Assembly (NCBI GenBank): GCA_937926205.1
Contig: CALEYL010000046.1
Span: 1 to 64,000, forward strand
DNA: 64,000 bases
Origin: an uncultured Saprospiraceae bacterium
Lineage (GTDB): Bacteria; Bacteroidota; Bacteroidia; Chitinophagales; Saprospiraceae
Reading direction: 5' to 3'
This document shows positions 26,489-35,375 of this stretch, piece by piece. A program made the position numbers and the translations under genes. Every line of letters starts with the position of its first letter. Position 1 is the first letter of the stretch. The notes beneath the pieces are model-generated. The model made no database searches. It was not told the DNA's origin and saw nothing but the letters and a program-made list of their open reading frames with translations.

Positions 26489-27124
26489 TTAGTGCTTAAT
26501 TAGATTATTGATAATTTGAAGCCCTATTTCTCCACTTTTTTCTGGATGAAACTGAGTTCCCCATACATTTTGATGTACAGTCGCTGAACAAAAATAGAAA
26601 TCACCAAATGGACTTTGTGCTAATATATTGAGATCGGAAACAGGTGTAACATAATAAGAATGTACAAAATACATAAATGAATTAGCTTCTATGCCATCTA
26701 AAAAAGTCTTCTTCCATGAAATTTCAACAGGCTCAATTTGGGTCCAGGCAACATGGGGTATTTTATTAATTTTGCCACTCTTTTGGTTGTGAGGAAACTT
26801 CACTACCTTCCCCTCAATTAGTCCTAAGCCATCCGTACGCTTCATTTCTTCACTTTCCTGAAATAACATTTGCATGCCTAGGCACACTCCCAGTAAAATC
26901 TTCCCGGTATTCACATATTCTTGAATAGCTGGCACCATTCCCCTTTTCACCAATTCATCCATTCCATCAGGGAAAGCACCTACTCCAGGTAAGACTAGCT
27001 TTTCGGATTTAAGAATTTGCTCGGGGTTACTTGCGATCAACACTTGTGCACCATTTTTTTCGAGAGCGCGCTGCATGCTGAGAAGGTTGCCCATACCATA
27101 ATCAACAATACTGACACTTTTCAT
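26489..27124 (-). CDS. HisH-like glutaminase of sugar amidination module 2
   Basis: A 211-residue class I glutaminase. C81 in LLGVCLGMQMLF is the nucleophile; GTQFHPEKSGEI carries the His/Glu pair; the start SVSIVDYGMGNLLSM is HisH-like. It overlaps the HisF-like gene by 4 nt. With hisF (27121) and the PseA-like amidotransferase (28694) it forms a second copy of the ammonia-delivery system in the same cassette. Confidence 0.92.
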   Translation of the reverse strand: MKSVSIVDYGMGNLLSMQRALEKNGAQVLIASNPEQILKSEKLVLPGVGAFPDGMDELVKRGMVPAIQEYVNTGKILLGVCLGMQMLFQESEEMKRTDGLGLIEGKVVKFPHNQKSGKINKIPHVAWTQIEPVEISWKKTFLDGIEANSFMYFVHSYYVTPVSDLNILAQSPFGDFYFCSATVHQNVWGTQFHPEKSGEIGLQIINNLIKH

Positions 27125-27879
27125 ACGTTCCTGACGGGTATTTGATTTTTTATTGCTTGATTACGAATGTCTGCAATCTGAACCTTTTCATAATGAAGGG
27201 CGCGAGCAATGGCAACTGCATCGGCCCCTGCATTGACGGCTTCGACAAAATCTGAAGGTTGTGCAAATCCGCCACAGGCAATCACAGGTACATTGACGGC
27301 GGAAGTAACCAGTTCAATAAGCTCCAATTCCATCCCTCTCATCATGCCCTCTTTATCCACCGAAGTAAGCAAAATTTCTCCTGCACCCCGTTCGACAGCT
27401 TCTTTCGCCCAAACACTTACTTCTGTATCTGTATATTCCCTTGCCGAATCGTAGCAAACCATATATTTACCAGCGGTATTTTTTTTAGCTTGTATAGAAA
27501 TAACCATGCATTGCGCGCCAAAGCGATTTGCAATTTCTGAAATCAGTTCAGGCTTTTTGACTGCAGCAGTATTTACGGCAACTTTGTCCGCACCACAACG
27601 TAGAATTTCGTAAGCATCTTCTACAGACTTGATTCCCCCACCAGCTGTTATCGGTACAAAGGCATCTGCAGTGGTTTGTTTGATAATTTCTTTAATATGA
27701 TCACGCCCGTATAAACTGGCCACGGCGTCCACATATAAGACTTCATCAATGCCTTCATGGTAATACTTGCGGCAATAATCATTCGGATGTCCTAAAAATC
27801 GCCATCCTTCCAGGTGGATGCCTTTGATTAGGCGATCTCCTTTTATATCAAGTCTGGCTATTATCCTTTTTGCTGTCAA
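27121..27879 (-). CDS. HisF-like subunit of sugar amidination module 2
   Basis: A 252-residue HisF-like barrel. Aligned by eye to Thermotoga HisF it keeps Asp11 (RIIARLDIKGDRL), but the Asp130 position is Gln (MVISIQAKK). Module 1 HisF shows the opposite pattern. Missing one of the two catalytic aspartates argues against histidine synthesis and for ammonia transfer to the neighbouring PseA-like enzyme. It overlaps hisH by 4 nt and is followed upstream by the dioxygenase gene. Confidence 0.9.
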   Translation of the reverse strand: MTAKRIIARLDIKGDRLIKGIHLEGWRFLGHPNDYCRKYYHEGIDEVLYVDAVASLYGRDHIKEIIKQTTADAFVPITAGGGIKSVEDAYEILRCGADKVAVNTAAVKKPELISEIANRFGAQCMVISIQAKKNTAGKYMVCYDSAREYTDTEVSVWAKEAVERGAGEILLTSVDKEGMMRGMELELIELVTSAVNVPVIACGGFAQPSDFVEAVNAGADAVAIARALHYEKVQIADIRNQAIKNQIPVRNV

Positions 27880-27883
27880 TGGT

Positions 27884-28681
27884 TTATTTTATTAAATTGA
27901 ATTTTTTTTCAAAATGTTGAGTATTGAATTCAGCTTTTTTGTAGTAATAATTTGTCAATGCATAGCGCGTTCCTGATTTAATGGGCATCCCTCTATGCAA
28001 TCCGAATGTATTGACCAAAAGTAATGTTCCTGCAGTTCCAGGAAATGTTGTTAGGCCATAATACTTATCCTTCAAAATTTTTTCAACTTCATCATCCTCA
28101 AACCGATGTTGCCCATACTTGATATTGTGTTTCCAAATATTTCTATATAAGGAAATTTCATTTTGTGTCCCATCAACGTACTGAAAAGGCCCGTTTTCCA
28201 TTCCTACATCTGTTAAATATAGAATAGCTTTGAATTGTTTTGATTCATATGGGGTATCCCTATGCCATCCCCCTCCTGACCCTAAACTGTTTTTTTGGCT
28301 ATATAATCGTGCTGACAGAGTGGAAAAAGGAAATGCAGAGTGTCCCAAAAAAGCATCACAAATTAATTGTAAAAAATCATCTTTATTGAATTGAGCAATA
28401 AGTTTACTTCCTCTTTGTGAGCCGTGAATTCGGTGATCTGAATCTTCTGAATCACTCCAGGCAAAGTTCTTGTAATCTTTAAACAGTCGGTCTACTTCAT
28501 TCTTTAATACGCTAACCATCTCGGAGCTAATATAATTCTCCAGGATATGATAACCTTTGTTGTTTAAATTATTTACAATATTGACTATATTACTATCATG
28601 CAATTTACCAATACTTCTATGTTGTTTTTTCTCATCTAACAATTGCTTTGATGTTTTTAGAAGATCTTTTAGTTTGTCCAT
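27884..28681 (-). CDS. Phytanoyl-CoA dioxygenase-like Fe(II)/2-oxoglutarate oxygenase
   Basis: A 265-residue PhyH-family protein. The iron facial triad is visible as H140-x-D142 in GGGWHRDTPYES and a distal His in FGLHRGMP; the 2-oxoglutarate Arg is in SGTRYALTNY. These enzymes hydroxylate small molecules. Placed between HisF and the PseA-like amidotransferase (4 bp and 12 bp gaps), it may hydroxylate a sugar or acyl group of the nonulosonic acid; that role is not established and is inferred from context. Confidence 0.85.
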   Translation of the reverse strand: MDKLKDLLKTSKQLLDEKKQHRSIGKLHDSNIVNIVNNLNNKGYHILENYISSEMVSVLKNEVDRLFKDYKNFAWSDSEDSDHRIHGSQRGSKLIAQFNKDDFLQLICDAFLGHSAFPFSTLSARLYSQKNSLGSGGGWHRDTPYESKQFKAILYLTDVGMENGPFQYVDGTQNEISLYRNIWKHNIKYGQHRFEDDEVEKILKDKYYGLTTFPGTAGTLLLVNTFGLHRGMPIKSGTRYALTNYYYKKAEFNTQHFEKKFNLIK

Positions 28682-28693
28682 TATTAATATAAT

Positions 28694-29902
28694 TTAATTT
28701 ACTTTATGCTTCAATTCCCATTTACCATTCACCTTATCCCAAAGATGTGGTGAACGAGCACTGTCAATCACTTCCCAGTAGCGCTCTTCAGAAATTCCGG
28801 TATACTCCAGGAATTCCTGAAAATATTTTTGGGGAAATTCACCATCGTATTTATTCATCAATTCTACGCCTTCTTCACGCGTAATAAAACCGTCGCGAAT
28901 ATCACGACAAGCATCATTCATCGCCCGGCCCTGACCAAACTTTACATACATCGTGTAGTAATGCTGGCCATCCACTTTGTCATCCAAACTGGCAAATTTT
29001 GAATAAGTGCCCTCACTCCTGCCATCAGGGTTGGATTGAAATTTGGAGTGCTCCATTGCATAGTAATAGTTCTCCTGCGGTGACCAGTTAAAGTAGTAAC
29101 TGTAGTAGTGTACCTCTATCCCTGCTTTACGGATTGGATCTGCTAAAAGCGGTTTATACAGCATCAGATCCTGGTCAGAAATACCATATTGCCCCAGATC
29201 TTTCATATGCACACCCCCAAAGTAAAGGTCAGTCTCGTCGCTTTCTCTGGTAAAATGTTCAATATTCATTAGTGGGCTATAATTTTCACCTATTTTGTTA
29301 TGAGCCTCGGCATGATTTTCTCCATACATTATTAATGATACGTCAAATTGGAGCGCCATTCTGGGCGCCACATTTTTTTGACCGATAATAAAAGGTTGAA
29401 ACGGGTTTACCAGGTTCTCAAAAGCAAGGCGGGTAAGTACGCCATGCACTTTACCGTTAGGCGTAACGAGAATGTTGTCAAAGCCGGCATCAATCATGCT
29501 TTGGAAATTATGCCAGCCAACATCTGTATAGCGATGGGGAGCCCAGGTAACCGTAAGCGGGTTCATTCCATATTTGTACTTCAGTTGATGAGCGACAAAA
29601 AAGCTATCCTTACCACCACTCGAAGGTACAATGACATCATATCTGCCGTCATATCTTCTAAATCGGTCACAAAGTTCTTTTAGCTGGCGATCCCGGTCTG
29701 CCCAGTCAATTTTTTTCTTCTCTTCAAACCAGCGACATGCATCGCAAATGCCATCTTCCCCAAAACCAACTGTTTCAATCTGGGTGTCTTTTTTTACAAA
29801 TTCTCTGGAAGTATTTGGTCTTTGGTTATTGATAACACAACGCTTGCAAAAAACAACCTTTTCGGGCAATCCGTGGAGCGTTTTTATATGATGTGTACTC
29901 AT
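28694..29902 (-). CDS. N-acetyl sugar amidotransferase (PseA/LegA-like)
   Basis: A 402-residue PP-loop enzyme. Two CxxC pairs are intact (C19/C22 in FCKRC and C53/C56 in ICDAC), consistent with a zinc site. The ATP-binding loop SSGGKDS is at 94-100. Homologues such as PseA convert an acetamido group on pseudaminic or legionaminic acid to an acetamidino group. Its position beside neuA, neuC and neuB and its own HisH/HisF pair support amidination of a nonulosonic acid. Confidence 0.9.
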   Translation of the reverse strand: MSTHHIKTLHGLPEKVVFCKRCVINNQRPNTSREFVKKDTQIETVGFGEDGICDACRWFEEKKKIDWADRDRQLKELCDRFRRYDGRYDVIVPSSGGKDSFFVAHQLKYKYGMNPLTVTWAPHRYTDVGWHNFQSMIDAGFDNILVTPNGKVHGVLTRLAFENLVNPFQPFIIGQKNVAPRMALQFDVSLIMYGENHAEAHNKIGENYSPLMNIEHFTRESDETDLYFGGVHMKDLGQYGISDQDLMLYKPLLADPIRKAGIEVHYYSYYFNWSPQENYYYAMEHSKFQSNPDGRSEGTYSKFASLDDKVDGQHYYTMYVKFGQGRAMNDACRDIRDGFITREEGVELMNKYDGEFPQKYFQEFLEYTGISEERYWEVIDSARSPHLWDKVNGKWELKHKVN

Positions 29903-29906
29903 AGCC

Positions 29907-30614
29907 CTAGAATTCTATTTTGTGGTGAAGAATAAACTGCTCTGCTGCCTCCCAGTCCTCTATCGAATCTATGTTGATTTCTGAACCAGGATATTCATTT
30001 AAGATATAGGTGAGCTTGTTACCTATAAAGGAACTGGAAGTTCTGATGACCCCGGTTTTAGTAATATAAATCTGACCGTCCCGATAATAGGCATCGGGTA
30101 AATCCTGCCTCCGGGTAATAAGGGTTTCATCTCCTGTTGAAATGTGCAAAACCTTATTTTTTGAAGCTTCAAAAACCCAATGTGGGTTATATTGATGCGG
30201 CACTTTCCGAACAGAAACGATCGAATCCGCAGCCCTTTCTGTCATGGTCCGAACGGCATCTGTTATCAGGTTTTTCTGACGAAAAGGAGATGTTGCCTGT
30301 AGCAAAACGACTGCATCGTATTGATACCCCAGAGCCTCCAGGCTATCAATGGCGTGAATCACCACATCTATGGACCGGGCGGAATCCGTAGCCAATTCAG
30401 CAGGTCGAATAAATGGCACCATGAACCCAATCCTTTTCCCTGTTTCAGCAATTTCTTCATCATCAGTGCTCAATACAATTTCTGAAAATAGTCCGGAAAT
30501 CCGGGCGGCTTCATATGCGTACCATATTAATGGCTTGCCTCCTAACAGACGAATGTTCTTTCCCGGAACACCTTTGGATCCGCCACGGGCAGGTATCAGA
30601 GCAAGCAGTTTCAA
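29907..30614 (-). CDS. neuA: CMP-nonulosonic acid synthetase (NeuA/LegF/PseF-like)
   Basis: A 235-residue CMP-sugar cytidylyltransferase. The signature IPARGGSKGVPGKN (7-20) binds CTP; ISTDDEEIA-like LSTDDEEIAE and LLQATSPFR follow, and RRQDLPDAYYRDGQIY is typical. It activates Neu5Ac, legionaminic or pseudaminic acid with CMP. It overlaps neuC by 4 nt. Which acid cannot be decided by eye; the adjoining amidotransferase favours legionaminic or pseudaminic acid. Confidence 0.92.
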   Translation of the reverse strand: MKLLALIPARGGSKGVPGKNIRLLGGKPLIWYAYEAARISGLFSEIVLSTDDEEIAETGKRIGFMVPFIRPAELATDSARSIDVVIHAIDSLEALGYQYDAVVLLQATSPFRQKNLITDAVRTMTERAADSIVSVRKVPHQYNPHWVFEASKNKVLHISTGDETLITRRQDLPDAYYRDGQIYITKTGVIRTSSSFIGNKLTYILNEYPGSEINIDSIEDWEAAEQFILHHKIEF

Positions 30615-31771
30615 TAAGTAATTCTTTTGCGGAAGTTAAGCTCTACTTTTGCAAGTAAATCTGCAATTTTTATACCTGCCTGGCCATCACCGTAGATTTG
30701 GTCCGGTGCGTAACGGCCGCGGTTCAATTGTAATTCCACTGCTTCAACGATCGCTTCCCTTTTGTAATTTACATCCACTACATTGTGCCCTCTTTCCCGG
30801 CCATTCTGACGACTGCCGATGTTGACTACCGGTACGCCTAAATAGGCGCACTCCCGGATGCCAACACTCGAGTTTCCAATAAGACAGGAACAGTTGTACA
30901 GTAACCGGAGAAAGTCATCAGGCTCCATATTTTTAAAAAAGTGAATGTTCTCCGGCTTTTCCAACTCCCGGAAGCTTCTGATGCCGTTGGAAGTTCCATC
31001 TGCGCCAGCGTCCACATTAGGCCAGAAAAAGAAAGTAGGTTTATCCAATGCTTTTATAGCGTACAAAGTTTCGTTAATTTGAGCCCGGGACTGGCCAAAT
31101 TCAGTTGTCACCGGGTGTTGCATCACAACGATGTAACCTTTGGAAATATCGAACTCCTGGCCAACGCCACCATATTTGACAAATGGGTCAAAATTTAATG
31201 CCGGATCAATCATCATTTCATGAGCCAGATCAATAGACGGGCAGCCGGTTAAAAACACGGTTTCGTCTACTTCCCCCATTCGAATTACCCGCTTTGCGGC
31301 GTCGGGAGAAGCCACAAAATGCAAATCCGCCAACTTCGTAATGGCATGCCGGACCTTTTCGTCAATATTCCCCGTAACCTCGCCTCCCTGGATATGCGCC
31401 AGCGGAATGTTCATATAAGCGGCAGAAATGGCCGTCGCCATGGTTTCAAAGCGGTCGGCAATTGTGACCACGATATCCGGCTTGATGTTGTCAAACACCG
31501 TCGATAATTCGAGGATGCCAATCCCGGTTGTTTTAGCCGCGGCAGTCAGGTTTTCACCTTCCAGCACATTAAAAACTTTAGCGGTAATGGGAAATCCGTC
31601 CCTTTCGATATAATTGACTGCGGAGCCGTAGCGGTCCAGCAACGCAGACGCTGCTACAACCAATTGCAATTCGAGTTCGGGGTGCTCCAAAATGGCTTTT
31701 AGCGCCGTTTTGATGCGGCTGTAAGACGGCCTGGCCGTAATGACCACGCATATTTTTCTTTTAGGACTCAA
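30611..31771 (-). CDS. neuC: UDP-sugar 2-epimerase, hydrolysing (NeuC/LegG-like)
   Basis: A 386-residue enzyme. It starts RKICVVITARPSYSRIKTAL, has VTIADRFETMATAISAA (about 118), HIQGGEVTGNIDE (about 147) and the GNSSVGIRECAYLGVP motif near residue 310. It hydrolyses and epimerises a UDP-HexNAc to the manno sugar plus UDP, feeding NeuB. In legionaminate pathways the substrate is UDP-diacetylbacillosamine. It lies between neuA (4-nt overlap) and neuB (29 bp). Confidence 0.92.
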   Translation of the reverse strand: MSPKRKICVVITARPSYSRIKTALKAILEHPELELQLVVAASALLDRYGSAVNYIERDGFPITAKVFNVLEGENLTAAAKTTGIGILELSTVFDNIKPDIVVTIADRFETMATAISAAYMNIPLAHIQGGEVTGNIDEKVRHAITKLADLHFVASPDAAKRVIRMGEVDETVFLTGCPSIDLAHEMMIDPALNFDPFVKYGGVGQEFDISKGYIVVMQHPVTTEFGQSRAQINETLYAIKALDKPTFFFWPNVDAGADGTSNGIRSFRELEKPENIHFFKNMEPDDFLRLLYNCSCLIGNSSVGIRECAYLGVPVVNIGSRQNGRERGHNVVDVNYKREAIVEAVELQLNRGRYAPDQIYGDGQAGIKIADLLAKVELNFRKRITY

Positions 31772-31800
31772 AGCACAAATATTTTATAGCCATTAAAGCC

Positions 31801-32808
31801 TCAATCCAAATCATCCTCCCCCAAAAACTCCCAGGCACTTTTTCCGATCTTCAATTTTTTTCCTAAAACCTCCCGAAAAGAAGCAGCATTGATACCATAA
31901 CCTTTCGGCTTTTTCGCTTCAAGATCGTCTTTGGTCAGCACATGCCCGGCTGCCAGATCTTTGTTAACTGCCAAAGACTTTTCAAAGATCTTTTTCAAAG
32001 CCTCAAAGCCCGTATTGTCCGATTTATCAACGGGCGTTGCCAGGGCCGTTTCTATTTGCCGGACGCCTGCAACCAATTGCCTGATTTGGTCAATCGTTAA
32101 GGATGCGGGGGCATCCGGACCAAACATGCGCTTATCAAAAACCGCATGGAATTCCAATACTTCGGCGCCCAATGTGGTTGCGGCCAATCCGGCGTAAATG
32201 TCTCCGGAATGGTCGGAAAAACCGACAGGCAAACCATATCTGTTGCGGAGTTCCGGCAAGACATTCAGCCCCCATTGCACCGGTTGGGTCGGATAGGCGG
32301 TGGTACATTGCAAAAGGGTTAAAGCATTCCCGAACGGCTTTAAAAAATCCAGGGTTTGGTCCAACTCCGCCCAATTGCTCATCCCCGAGGACAAAAGGAT
32401 GGGCTTCCCGGTCCGCGCGATTTTTTCAAGCATCAGGAAATTACTGACCTCTCCGGATCCGATTTTATAGCGCTGTACCCCTACCCTCTCCAGTAAATCC
32501 ACAGCCGCATTGCTGAAAGGCGAAGAAATGAATTCGAGACCTTTCTCTGAGCAATGTTGTTTCAGGCCATCCCATTGCTCCGGCGTAAACTCCATGCGCT
32601 TCCAATACTCAAAACGGGTAGCGTCTTCCTTGCTGAATTTCACCCGAAAAGGCTCATAAATGCTGCTTTCTGCCTGAGCAATATGGGTTTGAAATTTCAC
32701 GGCATCAACCCCCGTTTCAGCCAGGGCGTCAATGTAGCTGTGCGCAATGCCGAGGCTACCCTCGTGGGCTTGGGCTATTTCGGCGATGAGGAACACGCTC
32801 TTAGCCAT
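31801..32808 (-). CDS. neuB: Nonulosonic acid synthase (NeuB/LegI-like)
   Basis: A 335-residue TIM-barrel synthase with a C-terminal SAF (antifreeze-like) domain. Motifs: IAQAHEGSLG (9-18), VKFQTH (37-42), FISSPFS, GFSDHSGDIYAG (about 202) and the SAF segment AGHVLTKDDLEAKKPKGYGI (about 285-304). It condenses phosphoenolpyruvate with ManNAc or its 6-deoxy diacetamido analogue to give the nine-carbon acid. The legionaminate genes LegB, LegC and LegH are not recognisable beside it, so precursor supply may come from elsewhere. Confidence 0.93.
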   Translation of the reverse strand: MAKSVFLIAEIAQAHEGSLGIAHSYIDALAETGVDAVKFQTHIAQAESSIYEPFRVKFSKEDATRFEYWKRMEFTPEQWDGLKQHCSEKGLEFISSPFSNAAVDLLERVGVQRYKIGSGEVSNFLMLEKIARTGKPILLSSGMSNWAELDQTLDFLKPFGNALTLLQCTTAYPTQPVQWGLNVLPELRNRYGLPVGFSDHSGDIYAGLAATTLGAEVLEFHAVFDKRMFGPDAPASLTIDQIRQLVAGVRQIETALATPVDKSDNTGFEALKKIFEKSLAVNKDLAAGHVLTKDDLEAKKPKGYGINAASFREVLGKKLKIGKSAWEFLGEDDLD

Positions 32809-32843
32809 TTGTTGGCAGTTTTTTCAACACCTTTTGATACTCT

Positions 32844-33869
32844 TTATATAGTGTGAGAATATTTTGACCTATAGATAATTATTCTATTTGCTAATCTGGG
32901 AAGAAACGTAAACAAATAAACTTTTATAATCTTTCTGAATTTTATAGTCAACCTTTTATTCTTTCTAAAACGAATATTCTGCTTATATTTAAAAAAAGCC
33001 TGCCAAAATTTTTTAATTAATACTTTAGCCCTAGTAGTATCCCGTTCTTCGGCCAAAATCTCTGCATATGAAAGGAAAACAGTACTTAATCGAAGATAGG
33101 TGTAGGCTTTTTGTTGAGTTGTTAAATCCCAAGTATCGATGAAGAAATTCAAATATCTGTCCGCCTCATCCAACAATCCTTTTTTAGTATACGCTTGCAT
33201 AACGCCTACGCCCCTTCTGTAAGTCGCCATAACTTCATCCGAATATTTGATTTTCCCAGATAAAGCAACACTAAGAAATAAATAAATATCATGAAAATCA
33301 TGTGAAAGCTTCCAAATATATTCCCCTTGATATTTCAAGGACTTTGTATTAAATAAAAAACTACAAGTATGAATCATATTACCTTGAACCAAATCTTCAT
33401 AACTTGCTATAAAATAGTCCGATAACACTCGATCACTTTCTCCAAGAAGGCTCCCCTCTTTATCAACATACAATACTTTATGGTGTATTCCTGAAAAATC
33501 GGGATTTTGTTCCATGAAATCCACTTGTTTTTGTAACTTCATCGGATCTTGCCAATAATCGTCTCCTTCACAAAGGGCAATATATTTTCCACGGCAACGT
33601 GAAAAATTAAACTTAGCCATTATTCCCCTAACGCCTTTTGAATACTGGTTTTTCGTCTGATAAATTGGAAAAAATAAATTAGGATATTTAACAACATATT
33701 CCTCAATAATTTCCCTTGTGCCATCTGTTGAAGCATCATCATGAACGAGTACTTCAAAAGAGAAAGTGGTTTTTTGCATCAAAAAGCCTTCAAAACATTT
33801 CCTGATATAAGGAGCATGATTGTATGTAGTGCATGAAACAGAAACTGTGATGGGCTCATTCATATGCAA
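32844..33869 (-). CDS. Glycosyltransferase family 2
   Basis: A 341-residue GT-A enzyme. N-terminus VSVSCTTYNHAPYIRKCF, then VHDDASTDGT (about 41-50) and CEGDDYWQDPMK (about 95-106), the DxD-type metal site typical of a Bacteroidota GT2 subgroup. The C-terminal 100 residues are basic and helical. It starts the segment between the neu genes and the acyltransferases. The donor is unknown. Confidence 0.9.
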   Translation of the reverse strand: MHMNEPITVSVSCTTYNHAPYIRKCFEGFLMQKTTFSFEVLVHDDASTDGTREIIEEYVVKYPNLFFPIYQTKNQYSKGVRGIMAKFNFSRCRGKYIALCEGDDYWQDPMKLQKQVDFMEQNPDFSGIHHKVLYVDKEGSLLGESDRVLSDYFIASYEDLVQGNMIHTCSFLFNTKSLKYQGEYIWKLSHDFHDIYLFLSVALSGKIKYSDEVMATYRRGVGVMQAYTKKGLLDEADRYLNFFIDTWDLTTQQKAYTYLRLSTVFLSYAEILAEERDTTRAKVLIKKFWQAFFKYKQNIRFRKNKRLTIKFRKIIKVYLFTFLPRLANRIIIYRSKYSHTI

Positions 33870-33926
33870 ATGCCACAGGCAAAATCAAACTTACACAAGT
33901 AAAATTTTAATTTTATTAAATAATTG

Positions 33927-34415
33927 CTAATCCTCATTTTTCTTAAAGAATTTAGCAGGATTTCCAAACCACACTTCATTATCCCCAACCTCTGATCGAA
34001 CCTGAGAACAAGCTCCAATAACACTATTCTTTCCAATACTGAATCCAGGCATTAATGTAACATTAGCCCCTATCAAAGTACCATCACCAATGGACCCCAC
34101 AACTTTTCTATCGCCTTCTTTTAAATCAGGGGTATCCGTTAAGACAAATGCATATTTAATAGCAACATTGCTACCGACAACAGCATTTGCTGAAATGGTG
34201 CATCTACTGCCAAAAGTAGTATTGTCCCCAACAATTACATTTTCTCTTAATTCACAATAAGCCGTAAACTTGCAATTTGAGCCTATTACTACACCTTTCC
34301 TTACAATACAAAATGGTCCAATCTTGGTCCCATTTCCAATTACAGTATCTTCCTCAATCAATGCAAGGGGATGTATTTCTACATTCTCACCAATTTTAGC
34401 TTTTTCAGAAATCAT
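33927..34415 (-). CDS. Hexapeptide-repeat acyltransferase (WbpD/FdtC-like)
   Basis: A 162-residue left-handed beta-helix protein built from isoleucine/valine hexapeptides (IGENVEIHPLALI, IGNGTKIGPFCIV, VVGSNVAIKYAF, TLIGANVTLMPG) ending in NEVWFGNPAKFF. Such enzymes N-acetylate amino groups of nucleotide sugars. The aminotransferase two genes upstream is its likely partner. It lies 12 bp after the larger hexapeptide gene. Confidence 0.85.
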   Translation of the reverse strand: MISEKAKIGENVEIHPLALIEEDTVIGNGTKIGPFCIVRKGVVIGSNCKFTAYCELRENVIVGDNTTFGSRCTISANAVVGSNVAIKYAFVLTDTPDLKEGDRKVVGSIGDGTLIGANVTLMPGFSIGKNSVIGACSQVRSEVGDNEVWFGNPAKFFKKNED

Positions 34416-34427
34416 AGAGCATATAAT

Positions 34428-35375
34428 TTAAGATGAAGGAATCTTAGGTTGTGGCATTCCGCTTGGATTTGCTTTGGTCGCTTTTTCTTCAGCAGGAACA
34501 CCGGTTAGGGTCAAACCTGAGCAAGTGGTATTTTTCACCACTACAGCGCCTGCTCCTACAATTGTATTTGGATGAATGGCAACTTTGGGCCTGAAAACAG
34601 CCGCAGAGCCAACAAAGGATGCGCTGCCTATCCGGGTATTTCCACCTGTAACGACGCTGTTTGCAAAATGAACAAAAGATTCTACCCAAGTACCATGGCC
34701 GATTCTACATCCTGGAGCCATAAGTGTAAAATCTTCAATTACTGTAAATTCACTCAAAGACCCTCTTACAACAATTGTATTTGAACCTAAAAAGCAATTT
34801 CGTCCCACTTTTACACCTCCCAATTGAGGTTGTACAATACGTTCTAATTCTCCCTCTCCCCATATCCAGGCTACACCAGAAGTTCCAACTGCAGCATGTG
34901 ACTCTATAATTGTACCACTTCCGATTTCTGTAAGGTCATGGATATTACAATGGCTTCCAATAATAACATTATCTCCAATGATGCAATTTCCAATCACACA
35001 AAAATCATCAATTTGAATATTCTTGCCCAAACGGGCATTAGGGTGTATAATAGATGTAGTTGAAATTCGACCATTTGACTGTCTTGAAAATAGATTATCC
35101 AAAATTCTGTAGAAAACTCTTTGTGGATTATCCTGAACAATAATGTAACAATTGGATTTAGAGAAACTCTCAGGTATCCTATTCACCACCACAAGTGAAT
35201 CCGAGATCATTTCCGGCAAATGATCCCCTGTGAAGAAGTAGAAACCATTGGAGAGTGGCGCAAAAACAGAGGCAGTTGTATAGGTATTGGCTGGATTTCC
35301 GACCAATTCATATCTAAGCTGGAATAGCGATAATGATTCTAAAATCTTATCCATCCTAACGGTTCTCATAACCAA
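34428..35375 (-). CDS. LpxD-like hexapeptide acyltransferase
   Basis: A 315-residue protein. Residues 1-100 form a mixed domain like the uridine-binding part of LpxD; residues 105-290 are a long hexapeptide beta-helix (LGKNIQIDDFCVIGNCII, VIIGSHCNIHDLTEI, VGRNCFLGSNTIVV, TIVGAGAVVVKN). In a cassette it is more likely an acyltransferase for an amino sugar than the lipid A enzyme. It overlaps the aminotransferase by 10 nt if begun at 35375; MDKILESL at 35354 is an alternative start. Confidence 0.8.
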   Translation of the reverse strand: MVMRTVRMDKILESLSLFQLRYELVGNPANTYTTASVFAPLSNGFYFFTGDHLPEMISDSLVVVNRIPESFSKSNCYIIVQDNPQRVFYRILDNLFSRQSNGRISTTSIIHPNARLGKNIQIDDFCVIGNCIIGDNVIIGSHCNIHDLTEIGSGTIIESHAAVGTSGVAWIWGEGELERIVQPQLGGVKVGRNCFLGSNTIVVRGSLSEFTVIEDFTLMAPGCRIGHGTWVESFVHFANSVVTGGNTRIGSASFVGSAAVFRPKVAIHPNTIVGAGAVVVKNTTCSGLTLTGVPAEEKATKANPSGMPQPKIPSS

